A stretch of 64,000 nucleotides of DNA from the NCBI GenBank assembly GCA_033060915.1, contig CM065381.1, positions 6,919,501-6,983,500 of the forward strand. The letters are read 5' to 3'. The first letter of the stretch is position 1. Every line of letters starts with the position of its first letter. A model generated the notes under the pieces. That model was not told the origin of the DNA. It made no database searches and saw only the letters and a list, made by a program, of their open reading frames with translations. Source of the DNA: Euryodendron excelsum (lineage: Eukaryota; Streptophyta; Magnoliopsida; Ericales; Pentaphylacaceae). The position numbers and the translations under genes were made by a program. Below, piece after piece: positions 47,720-59,974 of the stretch.

Positions 47720-50060
47720 AAATGGTTCTTTGATTTGGTTTTTAGTTAAACAGCGGGGTTTGGATAATAATAAATGGCGATTAGTGTTTCTAAAAGCTTT
47801 TGTTGTCGTTGTAATCAAGATTTGGTGGTGCTACTAAAAAAGCCGTCCAAATTCGAAAGGGACCTTTTTTTTTAATTGTCCGAAGCCACGGAAAGCGGGT
47901 TGTCGTTTGCCGACATCTGGCTTTTTGACCGGCACTCGACTTAAGCCTCGGCACATCATTGGAAATATAATAAATTTTCTTTAATTTTCTTGCTTTTGTT
48001 AAATGAAGAAAAGAGCATTGTTTTTTTTTTTCTCATTTGTTTATTTTTTTTGATTTGATGTTAAATATTTTATATTAAAATTATTTTTACTTTTATTTTC
48101 TAGTGTTTGGTTGATATTAGAAAATTATTTTTTTAAAAAAATTTATGTAATACTATTCTTTATGATAGTGACAATGGTAGGCAATGATGGTAGTTGATGG
48201 GAACAGTGCTAGAGGAGGGTGGTGTCGGTGGTAATGGTGGGTGGTGCAGTGATAGATGCGGCTACAACAGCAATTGTATTAATGGTAGGTGATGATGATC
48301 ATAATGGCGGTAGGCTATAATAGCAGTGGTGGGTGGTGATTGCAATAAAATAGTAATGGTAGTGACAGGTGATGGTGGTAACAATGGCAGTCGTGATGAG
48401 TAGTGAATGGTAAGGTGTTGAAGGCGGCATGTGGTGGTGGCAGATGACGGCAATAGTAACAACTGTTTGAAAGCTTAAAAGTAAAATATAATTCATGTGA
48501 TTTTAAATATATGTCATTCTTGGTTTTTAGTGAAAAATAATTTTTTTTAGAAAATATTTTACTTAATTTTTGCTCAGCCAAACAACGAAAAATAAAATCA
48601 AACGAAATTTAAAGTACGGAAATATAATTTTCTTTTATTTCCGTAACAAAATCAGATAAAGCAAAAAAAATTTACTTTTCTTATCATGTCTACGACTCTA
48701 CCTCATTTCACTTGACTTTCCGTTCTACGTATTGTACGTGGTGCCACCGCGGAGTTTCCGTGTGCGACGGCAACCCATGATTTGGACTTTGGAGGGAGAC
48801 TGGTAGTTGCACTGAATATTTAGCCGACCTACTTGATGTGATTGACACGTTAGTTTGGCCTTTTTTTATTTTTTTTAAAGAAAAGCTTTATTTTGATATT
48901 TTTAGCCGAAAAGTCCATTTTCTTTAGATTGGAAAAACACTAAAACAAAAAAAAAGACAATAAAACACTAATTTAAAAAAGCAAAAAAGCCAAAACAAAA
49001 ACCATACCAAACTGAGCTAACCAGTTTGCAAATATATATGACTTGTCTGTGTCTAATAGTGATGAAAATATAGTAATAAAATACGATTCTAGTATTTTCA
49101 TTCTACTAAACCTTTGCAACAATAAGCACTGGCTATAAATTTGGGGTTTTTTTTTTTTTTTTTTGTTACTACTAGTGTCCATGTCTATGACTAAGGGCAT
49201 ACCCATAATTTTTCTTGGGGGCCAAGATAAAATCTTTTAAATTTGGAGAGTTAAAGTAAAATTTTATGAATATTTAGGAACTAATCCTCAATTCTTATCC
49301 TAAATATTCAAAAATTTGTGAGATATAAATACTAATTAAAAAGTTCAAGGACAACCAAAGCACTAGTTTTTATCATAAATATACAAAATTTATAGGGCCT
49401 AAGCATAATTTAAAAAATTTGGAGGAGGTTGGGCCCTTCCTTGGCCCATACATAGATCCACACTTGTTTACGATTAACTTTTTTTTTGAGCTCGTGTAGG
49501 GTCACGGCTACATAAGCTAAGTAAATTTTATGCATTGCATTAACGATAGTTAGCTTGAGGAGAAAGTGAATTTGAACTCAGTGAACTAATGGGCTACCCC
49601 TGTAGTCATTGGGGATGTTATTATTGCAAATACAAAATATGCCCGAGGTGTACTATAATATGAATGTTAATAAAGAGACTTTTTTGTTAGTTTACTATAA
49701 TTTGGCACAGGCAAAAATCAAAGTTGCCACCCATTATATAGTGAAACATTTTGTTCCAAATTTTTTATACATAAAACTCCACCAAAAAGACATAACAGTA
49801 ATATTTTTTTAAAATTATGAGTCAAGATAGTAGATGTTTCAGTTTAAAATGAAAGGACTACAAACAATAGCATTATTGTGTACTAAAATTCTGTTTGTAT
49901 ATAGCACTACTTCATGTTTGTTTTTCAAATATCGTATAATTGTTTGATATGATCCGGGTCCAAACTAGTCTTTATGTTTATTTTTTAGTTTAGTAAGTGT
50001 TGTTTAGGTTAGGTTGTATGCACCTCAACTAATCCCCTTCTCGGTTCAGTCAAAAGCAGG
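47720..50060. other. intergenic and synaptotagmin promoter side
   Basis: No gene is supported. The synaptotagmin start codon is at 47610-47612, so its 5'UTR and promoter lie at 47613 to about 48000. At 48170-48470 there is a GGT/GAT-rich low-complexity tract. At about 49205-49450, GGGGGCCAAGATAAAATC and TTGGCCCATACATAGATCC, at either end of an AT-rich stretch, look like the decayed ends of another hAT-like element, but no target duplication was found. Confidence 0.45.
48170..48470. repeat. degenerate GGTGGT/GATGGT low-complexity tract
   Basis: About 300 bp built from irregular GGT, GAT, GGTGRT and TAATGG units, a decayed trinucleotide-type satellite. It gives Thr/His/Pro-rich spurious frames on the minus strand. 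Confidence 0.75.
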
Positions 50061-50099
50061 TCATTTATACTGAAACTAGAATATTTACAAAGGATAAAT

Positions 50100-50202
50100 C
50101 TCCTACGGCTAATTCTTATTTTTGACAAGAGTCAAACTCTTGAGCTCCTAATAGGAGACCAAGACCCCAGCCAAGTAAGCTAACCCAGTGGGTTTAGTCT
50201 AA
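50100..50202 (-). mobile_element. SINE-like tRNA-derived element, minus strand
   Basis: Read on the minus strand, TAGCTTACTTGG (50171-50182) fits a Pol III A box, and AGTTTGACTCT (about 50128-50138) fits a B box at a tRNA-like distance. Text between and around them (GGGTCTTGGTCTCC, then GTCAAAAATAAG) resembles plant SINE heads. The 3' end, tail and target duplication were not resolved, so only the head region is marked. Confidence 0.45.
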
Positions 50203-50565
50203 ACTATTCCAGAGTCCATAAACTACATGGGTCTAGTCCTTTTGTACTGACGTCAGCACTAATCTTTCCTCTGATGGCTTAGTTGGGCTTGAAGAACCCA
50301 TTTTGCAAAGCATAAGCTTACTTGGCCCAAAATGGGACCGGATTAGGTCATTTTTTCAGCAATATTTGTTGCATTTCAGACGAAGCCCATGTGGCCAACT
50401 TACATCAACTTGGGAAAGTCTTGGGAGTGTGTAAGAGTTGTTTAGAATTCTAGTAATGCTAAAATCCAAAAATAAAAAAATGGAAAAAAAGGGTTCATAA
50501 ATCTTAAGGAAATTGCTAAGTCATCAACCATTAGTTTTTACATACCGGGCAATTTTCTGTTTAAG

Positions 50566-50822
50566 TATCACGAGTTAATGAAATCAATACAAATACATAC
50601 ATGTTAAAATCATAATCACCAGTAATGTCTCATTCTCCCCTGAATTTTAGATTATTAGGACAAAAACACACCTATTTGGCATAATTTCATTAACTCGTGA
50701 TATATCAGAAAAATGATGTCCTATCACCATTGTACTAAATATTTACTCATATGATTTCATTAACTCATGATACCACATTCGCAAAATAACATAGTATCAC
50801 CATTATACTAAATATTTACTCC
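50566..50822. repeat. inverted and tandem repeat cluster downstream of CRCK3
   Basis: TATCACGAGTTAATGAAAT at 50566-50584 is exactly the reverse complement of ATTTCATTAACTCGTGATA at 50684-50702. A near copy of the latter occurs at 50754-50772. Each of these two is followed by ATCACCATTRTACTAAATAT at about 50723 and 50796, making a tandem unit of about 70-73 bp. This could be a MITE with internal duplication; the ends are not fixed. Confidence 0.75.
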
Positions 50823-51477
50823 TTATTTATCCCAAAGTTGTACTATCACACAATTCTAGATATTTACCAAACATGGTTCCCTTAAAATCAGTTGCAGAAA
50901 AAATAAAATTGCTGAAGGTTCCCAAACAGACCCTACGATGAAGAATGAGGTAAAAGTTGAGGTAAATCATAGATATGAGCCACTAGCTCTTGTTGCTGCT
51001 TCCAATTGTGTGCACTCTTGTACTGCAGCCTAGCAGAATAACTAAAGATCTTTATGTAACAAATGCAAGATTGTTTCCTGCAAAGCACCATTGGCACTGA
51101 TTCTTGGCATCAAACTAGCACAACAAAACCTTCATAAAATGAATATATTTCCTATTTCCCACTGACAAATGGTGCAATAATACCTTAGCAAATAACAGGC
51201 ATCCAAACATGTCTTTAAGAACACGAGCAGAACGAGTATAAAAAGAAGCCAAGTAATGCTATACATAATCTCATTTCTCAGCCTATTTTCTCAATCCTAA
51301 ACATAATCCCGTGCACCCCCAACTACCTTCTATCTAAGAGTGAGAAAATGCGGCGAGAAATGGGATTATGTGTAGCATTTCCCAAAGATGCCAGAGTAAG
51401 ACTTGCCTGCACTGGGCATTGCTTTACAGAAGAAACACAATTGAATCTGGAAAGACAAACATTCCGATTTTCACTTC

Positions 51478-54400
51478 TTACCCCTTCCTTCCACTTCGGA
51501 GATAGTCCATCCTAATTGCCCACAGCTGCTCTCCCACTGCTTTCATGTCTGGACGATCTGATCGTGTGGGAGCTGCACAATGGAATGCCAACTCAAACAT
51601 ATTCACTAGAATGTCCTCATCCACCACTTCCTGCATCAAAGGGTCCACATTCTCCTTGACATTTCCTTCATTGTGGTTCTTGAAGGCCTGCACGACACAC
51701 ACCATTGGAAGAGTTAGCACTAAGATTAGTCATAGCACAAAGAATGTCAGCAACAGCAAAGGCCAAAACCTGCCCTTTTACATCGATGATGAGGTTGCAA
51801 ACTCTGGCTTTAGGAAGCCAAAGTCAATTGAATCAGGTAATTGTCTATTCAAGCAACTATCTTCGCAATCAATGGAACTAAATTTATCCACAGATCACTT
51901 CTGTTTTAGGTTGTAAATTTGTCGGCCATGCGTAATTTATCCCAAAGAAAAAAAATTGTCTGCAACCTCGTTTTCTTAAAGAGTCATTTAAGATAGAAAG
52001 ATAAATTTGCAAATTCCTAATATTTTTGCATCAATTTTGCAATTTTTAAGCATAGTTTAGCCTTGCCTAGCCATCACGATATAATGTGTGAAATCAAAGC
52101 CAGGGTGTGTGTCCTAAGACTCTGTTCGCACCATACGACAACAATAAAACTGCTGACAATGCCTCTAAAAGGGAGAGGTGAAGTTAGAGGTCTAAATTTT
52201 ATACTCTACTGAAAATTATAGCTTTCTTTGCATCCCAAGTGTTTAGTTCCTCCAGAAATGGCTTGAGACATGATTCATTCAATCCCACTGAGTTCTTTTA
52301 CATGCGTGCCATCACTAAGTTGTCAGATGTTTTACAGACTATATGCACTGATGTTGTCTCATGTTATGAATCTTTTAGGTGGTAGAACATCTGCCGCAGA
52401 AACAAGACGTTTGTCAAGACAAGGGAGGATGAGCTTACCCATCTAAGCGTTATCCTCTCCTCAGGTTTCTTCAACTCTACAGGACGGCGCCCTGTCAATA
52501 TTTCTATCAGTAAAATCCCAAACGAGTATACATCGCTCTTAGGGGTCAGTTGGTAGGTCCTCATGTACTCAGGGTCAAGGTAACCAATTGTTCCTTTCAC
52601 TTTGGTTGAGACGTGTGTTTTATCTGCGTCTGAGTCCACTGCACCAAGTCTTGCAAATCCAAAATCGGCCACTTTGGCTCTCATGCTCTCCGTCAAAAGA
52701 ATATTGGATGACTTCACATCTCGGTGAATAATTTGCTTCTCTGTGGCAAGATCAACAAAATTATAGGCATCAAATGGCTTAAAAAACATAGCATAGTAAG
52801 CTATGCTGCACAAACAATTGAACCCATCAACATGTGCTAACTATGATTCAAATATGACACAAATATCACACATAGTGGGTTTATCGTAGAAGACATACTC
52901 AGCAAAACTATTATTGGGCACCTAGCCAACAAGAATGTCTTAAAAAAGGAACTGAGTAGCAGTTTTCTAATTTGCAATAGCTTCCATAATATTGTGCCTT
53001 AAAAGAAAAATATTGGTTATTAGCAATACTAGAAAACGCACCAGCCATGTGAAAGTTAAAACTTAAACTTAAACTTACACTAGATAGGTATATGAGCTCG
53101 GCTATCATTTGAGTTATAAAATTGACAACAAAGACCCTTTTGTCTGCTCCTGTGTTACCATAATACTCTACTACCTTAGTGATTTGCATTTTTTGGAATG
53201 GTGTTTCGAAACATGTTAAGCTAGCATTCCAAAACGGTGAATTTAGCGATCCAATGCGATCTCAAAATTTTTTCCTAATTATTTCTTTAAAGGTCTCCTA
53301 ACGAGCAAAAAATTAAATATAATGAACTAAAATATAGTGAGAATATAATTTGGGCATAACAATATACAAAAAATTAGGCCATAATACTCTTAGAATGTGT
53401 TTTAAGATGATTAATTTGAAAACACATATATTATATTTTATTAAATGTCTAATTGTTATAGAAAATTGTCCTAGAAGTACCTCAATTCTAATATTGTAAT
53501 TTATACAAGTCTACCCATAGTGTACCATATTTCAGAACATGTGGTGTATCACGTTTTGTTCCCATTTCATATACTTGAACGATCCGGGTTCCAGGTGACA
53601 TAGGTTTGCTCTCTTGTGTTCTTCGATTTCTTTTTTCTTTACTTTTCTTCTTTTATTGTTTATTACTCTCTCTTGGTTTTTATCAGTTAGAAAATCAATT
53701 TTCTTACATAATATAGACCTTGAAGGTTGAAAAAACATAGAAAATGTAATTCTATAATCCAAATTCCCACCTGTATATATATATGTATTATAAGTATACA
53801 TATAATAAGTAATCCACATTCTCATATATAAAAACCCCCAGTTTTGTTAAATAAGATAATAAATACTTGAAAAGACCTTTGAGTTTTAGAAGTCAGTCCA
53901 GTAGTCGTGATTGTCTCTTCTTGCTTGTTGGTGTAAGATCAAAGAAAAAAAAGTGGGAAAAACATAGATGCAGATCCACTTGGTCATAAAAGAGAAGTAA
54001 TTTGAGATAATAACAAATTTCAAAGAAGGCCAAGCACCAAAAAACAGAGCTGCTTAGTGATGTAAGTCAGTGCAGGTTGATGGTGCTAAAAGTAGGAGAG
54101 GAAAGGCAAGAGAATGCTAGACTCTGCGAAAAAATAAGCTAAAAATGGGCCTTAAGAATTAGAAGCTTTAATTAACACGGGAGCATGATTTCTGGTGCCA
54201 ACCGACATGTTACAGGGCATAGGTATCGCTGGAAGCATGATTTCTTTTTATTCCACGTTGATGCAAGGTCACTGTGAAGCCTATATGGAAGACAATACGA
54301 ATTTGTTCATGAATTTCCACTTGTTTGCCACGAAGACAAGCAAATGAGGAGAATATTTGAATCACATAGAATCACAGAAACTATTCCGGCTTGTTGGAAG

Positions 54401-55454
54401 ACTTCCCATTGACTTTCTTTAAACTTCTCTGTTCACCCAAATTGACCATTAGAGCTTGGTGTTTAAACGAAGTCTTATCTAATAATTCCACAACCATATC
54501 AACTAAATAGAAAAGGTATTTACCAGAATAGAGATGGAGATAAGTTAGGGCATGAGCAACATCAATGGAGATTTCAAGTCGCTGGTTAAAATCCAAAATT
54601 TTACCCCGCAGACCTGCCAGAATCAGCAACAAATTACGATCAGTGAAGTTACACTGCAGATTAGGATTTTAGCCAATCCCTTACAGTCTGATAATCTTAC
54701 CATCCAGATGTTCTCTAAGAGTACCATTTGGAACATACTCAGTAATAATAAGACGTTCACTGCCTTTATCCAGATAACCAAGCAGCTTCACTAGATTTCG
54801 ATGATCTATCTTGGCCAGAAGTTCAACTTCACTGCTAAACTCAGTTCTTAGAGCTTCAAAGAGTTCCTGCACAATTTTTCAGGTGAACATGGTACCATCA
54901 AAAGATATGTTAAGCAAAAGCCAAGGATAATGGGTAATTTCTCTACGTGAAACCCTTTTTTTTGTTCTTTTTTCACAAGCATTAAACACTATGTTTGCAT
55001 GTTAATTAAACCAGCCATATGGAATGGAAAAATGATCATTACTTAACACCACTCGTACATCCAAAATCAGCAAAGCTACAATAGACTAATTTTGCAAGAA
55101 TTCCAATAAGTATTTGACAGGAAATTCATATCTTATCTGCCAACGTAGAAAACCTAATCTATGGTATGTGAACAGTCCCTTCTGTCTAAATATATAGATT
55201 GTTTTATTGCACTAGTATAAAAGTACATCTGTGATTGATTTGGCCACAATGATATTGATTTGGCCAAACACGCATATTCATCTTGTTGACTAGGCACAGA
55301 TTTCAATTGTTAATGTATGCCATAACTTTACCCCAAGGTTCTACTCAGTGTACAAGCAAAATGGGAATGCATGCCTTAGTCAGCCACAGGTGTGTGAAGA
55401 ACTAGGGCAATTGTCACAGGTATGACTTGGGAAACTTCTTGCCATTGATCCTTT

Positions 55455-55493
<39 letters not shown>

Positions 55494-58400
55494 GTGTGCT
55501 TGTCTTTGTGTAAGGGTGTGTGCATGTGGATGTTTGCGTTTCTTCTGGTGTAGTAGAAGGCCAAACAAGGCATTGATCCGCATCATGGAGTGTGAAGTGA
55601 ACCTGTCATAACAATTTGTCCAACATGCCACTTGTGTACACTAGTCATCAGGGATGAAGCCAGGAATTTATTTGAGAGGTGGCCAAGAATAGCTCTGTAA
55701 AAAAATTAAAACTAATAATGTACGCTATATTTAATTTACCAAAATAAAAAATAATATCAATTTAACTAAGATATGACAGTAGGGTATTGCAAAAAAATAA
55801 TTTGTTAATTACATATCAAGTGCGTTATCATCACAGTGACAATCGACGACACTTCACGTCACGAAATCCATCTATGATTAAATCTCTACTAGATTTTTTA
55901 GTAACTTCTTTTTCTATGTATACAGTCAAAGCATATGTGAGGAAATTATCTTCCATCTTGTTCTGAAATTTAATTTTAACAACATTATAGCCAAAAATGC
56001 ACGTTTTCTAGCCGCAGTAGAAATCAAAAGAGTGAAAACAAGTCTAACCAACCTATAAGAAAATAGACACCTATGGTTTTTTTACTAAATTTTACCCTAA
56101 ATCTCAAGTAATTAGGAATGGGTAAGCATAACAATTGGGCCACAAACAAAACAAATCAAAAGCAACTTAAAAAAAGCCCAAATAGCAACAACAATGGGCC
56201 ACAATATGAATTGCCCAAGATGGTGAGTATAATATTTTAGAATTAGGGGGGGCCACTTTAACATGTTTTAATTTTTGGGCCTTAATTTGTACTACCTTTC
56301 ATGGGGTTTTTTGGCCACTAGGGGGGGCCATATATGAATAGCTTTGTCCCTGCTAGTCATGACTAACGGTAGTTTGGAAGCTTACGAGGGAGTCAATCTA
56401 TATCCCCTTTATGCATTAAACTTTTGCAGGAAAACTTATCTATCAAGTATTCTTTTTCTATAACAAGATCTATCGTACCATTACTACCATCTTCATAAGC
56501 GTATATTTATCCTGTATTGTGTGTTAATCCAGAAACATAGATTTGAAGTTGCCATCAGATACCATTTGTCTTAGTTAAAGGGCCTCATTTTGTTTATCTG
56601 CAGGTCATTTTTAACAAAAGCATGTGATTAAGGCATTGCTTGTACTGCTAACCAAAGTCATATTGCTTTAGGTGGGATCAACTTAAATGATGCCTGCATT
56701 GTCAGTTTCCAATTGCTAAAGATGATAAAAAATATGCAAATTGGAAATCCCAGATCAGGAATCATAAATTTCTTGTGCAAATTGGCATTGCATTCAGGGC
56801 AGTCATCTACAGAATTTCCACTTCCTTCTAATATAGACAAATATCCATTTTTGAATGGAGAATGGAGTTCTATGGAGTTCTATCCAGCCAAAGGAAGCAC
56901 CCAAAATATGGGTAAAGTGATCTCTTTTAGAACAGACTAGGGAAATAGGGATTGTAATTTGTCGATGGAGTTCTATCTCGAAAGACTGGTTTGTAAAGCT
57001 ATTATATAATTTGCTTATGAGGCATAAATATGTGCCTCTGTTTCACAGGGTGATTATTCTAAGCTGAGTTAAAAGATGCCAAATGCAACCATGATCCCAG
57101 TTTAAAATATCAGCCTTTTCTTTTATGCATCTTACCTCCTACTTGATTTTGATCTTCTTTGAATGCTGGATTTTTTGCAAGCCATTTAAGGTATCTTAAT
57201 TTGTCTGTTCTGATGTATGGTTCCAAGTAAAATGGAATCACAACAAGGCAGTTCCTTTTAAAGATAGAGCAAGCATTTAACATCAGGTTGTAAGCGAGAA
57301 TAACATAGCAGAAATAGTAAATTCTAGGCCATGGGAAGAAACGGAAGCATACCTTCTTTGCTCGTTTTATGGCGACTACTTGACCATCTGGCAGCTGGGC
57401 CTTGTAGACAGTTCCAAAGCCTCCTTCACCAATCTTCATTGACGGTGAAAATTTGTTGGTGGCTCTAGCAATCTGACTCATATTTAGATGAACTGATCCA
57501 ACTCTATTGAGTAGTGGAGAGTTGGAGAATCTAGAAGGGCTAGACATTGAGAATCTAGAAGGGCTAGGAGGCACTCGTAGTGGACTGCCTGGGATTTTTT
57601 CAGGAACAGAATTCATTTCCAAAGAGGAAACTGAATCCACTGTGAGAAAAGATATTCTATTATCAACAGGTATTAAGAACTCACGGAGCCAACAAAATCT
57701 ATCTTTTTTTTTATAGGTAAAAGAAGTTGTGGGGAGGGGATTGAACCACGGAGCCAAAATCTATCAGCAGGTAAAAGCTAAGCTATCAACTATTATATGA
57801 TGGAAGGAAAATGCAAAATAAGAAAAAAAAATATCTATACACCAGCTGATGAAGCTAAGCAGCACCAATTTGCTCACTATTGAAAATATCTTGTTCAACA
57901 TTGAAGTGTCCATGTGTCATAGTGAAGCTGATCCACTGGCCTTATATTCTATTTCCATTATTAAGACATTTGTAATAATATTACAGACATTGACAAGATT
58001 CTTAATCTCAACAGGAACATTATCCAAATTAATAACTCACTTGAAATTGGGTCCTTTGAAAGAACATTATGGGATGTTTGTTTCCTTCTTGCACGAAAGC
58101 ATGGACATAGTAAAGTGCAGCACAAAACAAAAACAACTGGTACTGCCATGGCCAACTTCTTCGGGGTTAACAGAGATTCATGAACATCTTTGTCTTCAAT
58201 CGGCTGACTGTTCTGAAGAAAATTATGTCTTGCAGTTTCTAATCTAACAAGCTTGTGCAAAAACTTCCTTCCTGCCTTCAATGGCAACTCATCTGTGAAA
58301 TAATATGAAAATGTATTATTTTTTCTGAGAGCATCACAAAACCAGTAAATTTCTTTCCAAAGAGCAATGTATAGTACAATGTTCAACAAAGAAATGTAGA

Positions 58401-58713
58401 AGCAATATTCACAAAAGGGCATACCTAATGGAAGATTCAATTCACAGAAATGATTTCTGTCATCTTCCTTCACGAGGCAATGGTTCGCATGATAAAATTT
58501 GAGCGCCTTGCAGAATAAATCTCTGTCTACTAACCTCCCATTAATGTAAAAGAAATCATGACCAGAATTACTTGAGTAGTTGATGTGGTAAGTGCCACAA
58601 ACCTCTGACTGTATCAACAACCCGGAGGCAAAGATTGTTGGCAATTGCACCACCAATAAGAAGCTCAAAAGAACTAACGCCATTCTCAATGAAATGTCAC
58701 AGCTAAATTCCAT
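51478..58713 (-). CDS. CRCK3: Calmodulin-binding receptor-like kinase, CRCK3 type
   Basis: Seven coding exons, 5' to 3' on the minus strand: 58713-58425, 58292-58041, 57639-57353, 54866-54701, 54613-54524, 52740-52439, 51687-51478. Junctions are GT-AG with consistent phase, giving 531 aa (Arabidopsis CRCK3 is 510). A signal peptide (about 1-30) is followed by a small Cys-containing ectodomain and a transmembrane segment (about 143-160, ending CPC), then basic residues and a Ser/Pro-rich linker. The kinase domain has GEGGFGTV (251-258), Lys272 in VAIKRA, HRDVK (367-371) and DFG (387-389), so it should be active. Stretches such as [27 protein letters not shown] and [15 protein letters not shown] are typical of CRCK2/3. 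In Arabidopsis CRCK3 works with the MEKK1-MPK4 pathway and is monitored by the NLR protein SUMM2. The start could instead be Met11. Confidence 0.93.
55458..55491. repeat. (TC)n microsatellite in CRCK3 intron 3
   Basis: An uninterrupted 34-bp TC tract about 160 bp from the hAT-like element in the same intron. Confidence 0.95.
55649..56352. mobile_element. complete non-autonomous hAT-like transposon, 704 bp
   Basis: An exact 8-bp direct repeat, CTAGTCAT, flanks the element at 55641-55648 and 56353-56360. The left end CAGGGATGAAGCCAG and the reverse complement of the right end CAGGGACAAAGCTAT form a short imperfect inverted repeat (10 of the first 12 bases match). Both signs define the hAT superfamily. 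GC-rich subterminal blocks (GGTGGCC on the left, GGCCCCCCC on the right) follow. The interior is AT-rich without a transposase frame, so movement would need a transposase supplied from elsewhere. It sits in CRCK3 intron 3 (54867-57352). Confidence 0.85.
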
Positions 58714-58744
58714 CTTTCAGAATTAAGAGATAGCAGAACCATTG

Positions 58745-59597
58745 CTAAATTCGGGGGATCCACCAAGCAAAACAAAATAAGAGGATCAACGGAACATGAG
58801 AAGCACAATCCACAGGAACCTCACATATCAGAAATTGTAGTATTTTCCCATTCACCAAACTGATAAAGGAGGAGAACCCAATTGCTGAAAGGGTTGAAAG
58901 TCCACAATCCACCAATATGCCAGTTTAGGGTTCAACAGCCCTCTAAACAGGCAATTCAACATCCGCAATCACAGCTGTGGTCAGCCAAATTCTTGAAAAC
59001 CCAGCTCACCAAATTAAAAGGTAAATAATCCAGATCGATAAAGCTAAAATCCCCAAAGTCTCTTATATATCGCTTCAAAATTCCACTGAAATTTTCTATA
59101 CCCAATCCGCCAAAGTGACAAATACCCAAAACCCAGTTGTTTCAACTCTCAAAAATAAAGAAATTAAACCCCAATAACTGAAAAGTGCCAAAAACCTCAA
59201 TACAAGACTCAATTCTCAGATAACCAATTCACCAAACCCAGAAATGACACAAACCCAGATGAGACAAGGGCTAAAACCCAAAAGAACCAATAGAATCAAC
59301 AGGCTCAATTAGGGTTCTAGTGGTGATTCTGTATTGCCCAGACTGCAAAGTCCTACCCCAAAGTTATACCAGATTCTTTCAGACCCACTTCAACGGACCC
59401 ATAAATGAGACAAACCCAGATGAGAAAACAACTAAAACTCAAAACCTAAGATTCAAAGGTAGATGTTGAAGTTCCAAGTGCTGATACTATCTGTGAACAA
59501 GACAGAGAACAAAAGGAGTAACATATACATATATATATAGCTATAAATGGTCTGAAACACAATAATATTCGATGAAATTGAAGTGAGAGAACCAAAC
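58745..59597 (-). other. CRCK3: CRCK3 5'UTR intron (predicted)
   Basis: On the minus strand the donor CCTTTATTCAG|GTTTGG lies at 59597, and a possible acceptor CCCGAATTTAG ends at 58745, some 30 nt before the ATG at 58713. The acceptor has a weak pyrimidine tract, and an alternative AG directly before the ATG (TTCTGAAAG|ATGG) cannot be excluded. Inferred only. Confidence 0.4.
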
Positions 59598-59716
59598 CTG
59601 AATAAAGGTGGCTGAGGTTAGAGAGGACCATAAAGACTATATTCGCTTGGATTGTTTTGGTCAAAGAAGAATCAAAGGGCTGGAAAGACCGGCCTAGGTA
59701 AAAGATGGTGGGCTCT

Positions 59717-59726
59717 GATATAAAGG
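59717..59726 (-). promoter_or_regulatory. CRCK3: possible CRCK3 TATA box
   Basis: On the minus strand CCTTTATATC stands about 30-40 nt before a pyrimidine-rich stretch that could hold the start of the non-coding exon. Position and sequence fit a TATA box, but there is no independent support. Confidence 0.3.
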
Positions 59727-59974
59727 ATGACCGTCTACACGTATATAAAATTGTATATACACAAAATCATGTAGACTATACATTCCAAAGGTTGGAAATT
59801 GTTGACGGTTGGGGTTGTGTCACCCTTGTACGAAACCCAAATCCAGAATAAGCATTTTGGTTTCACATTGTGAAATAACGCGTTCACACGTGGGTTGATT
59901 TTAGCTATGACTGTGTATATGAGCTGGGATGGTGATTGAACGGCAGAAATGGTGACTTAGAAAATTCAAGTAAA

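Noticed and set aside
48262..48581. Thr/His/Pro-rich frames on the minus strand
   Set aside because: They come from the GGT/GAT low-complexity tract and are not coding.
49205..49450. possible fourth hAT-like element
   Set aside because: Both ends recall hAT subterminal sequence, but neither a consistent inverted repeat nor an 8-bp duplication could be matched, so it was left as intergenic text.
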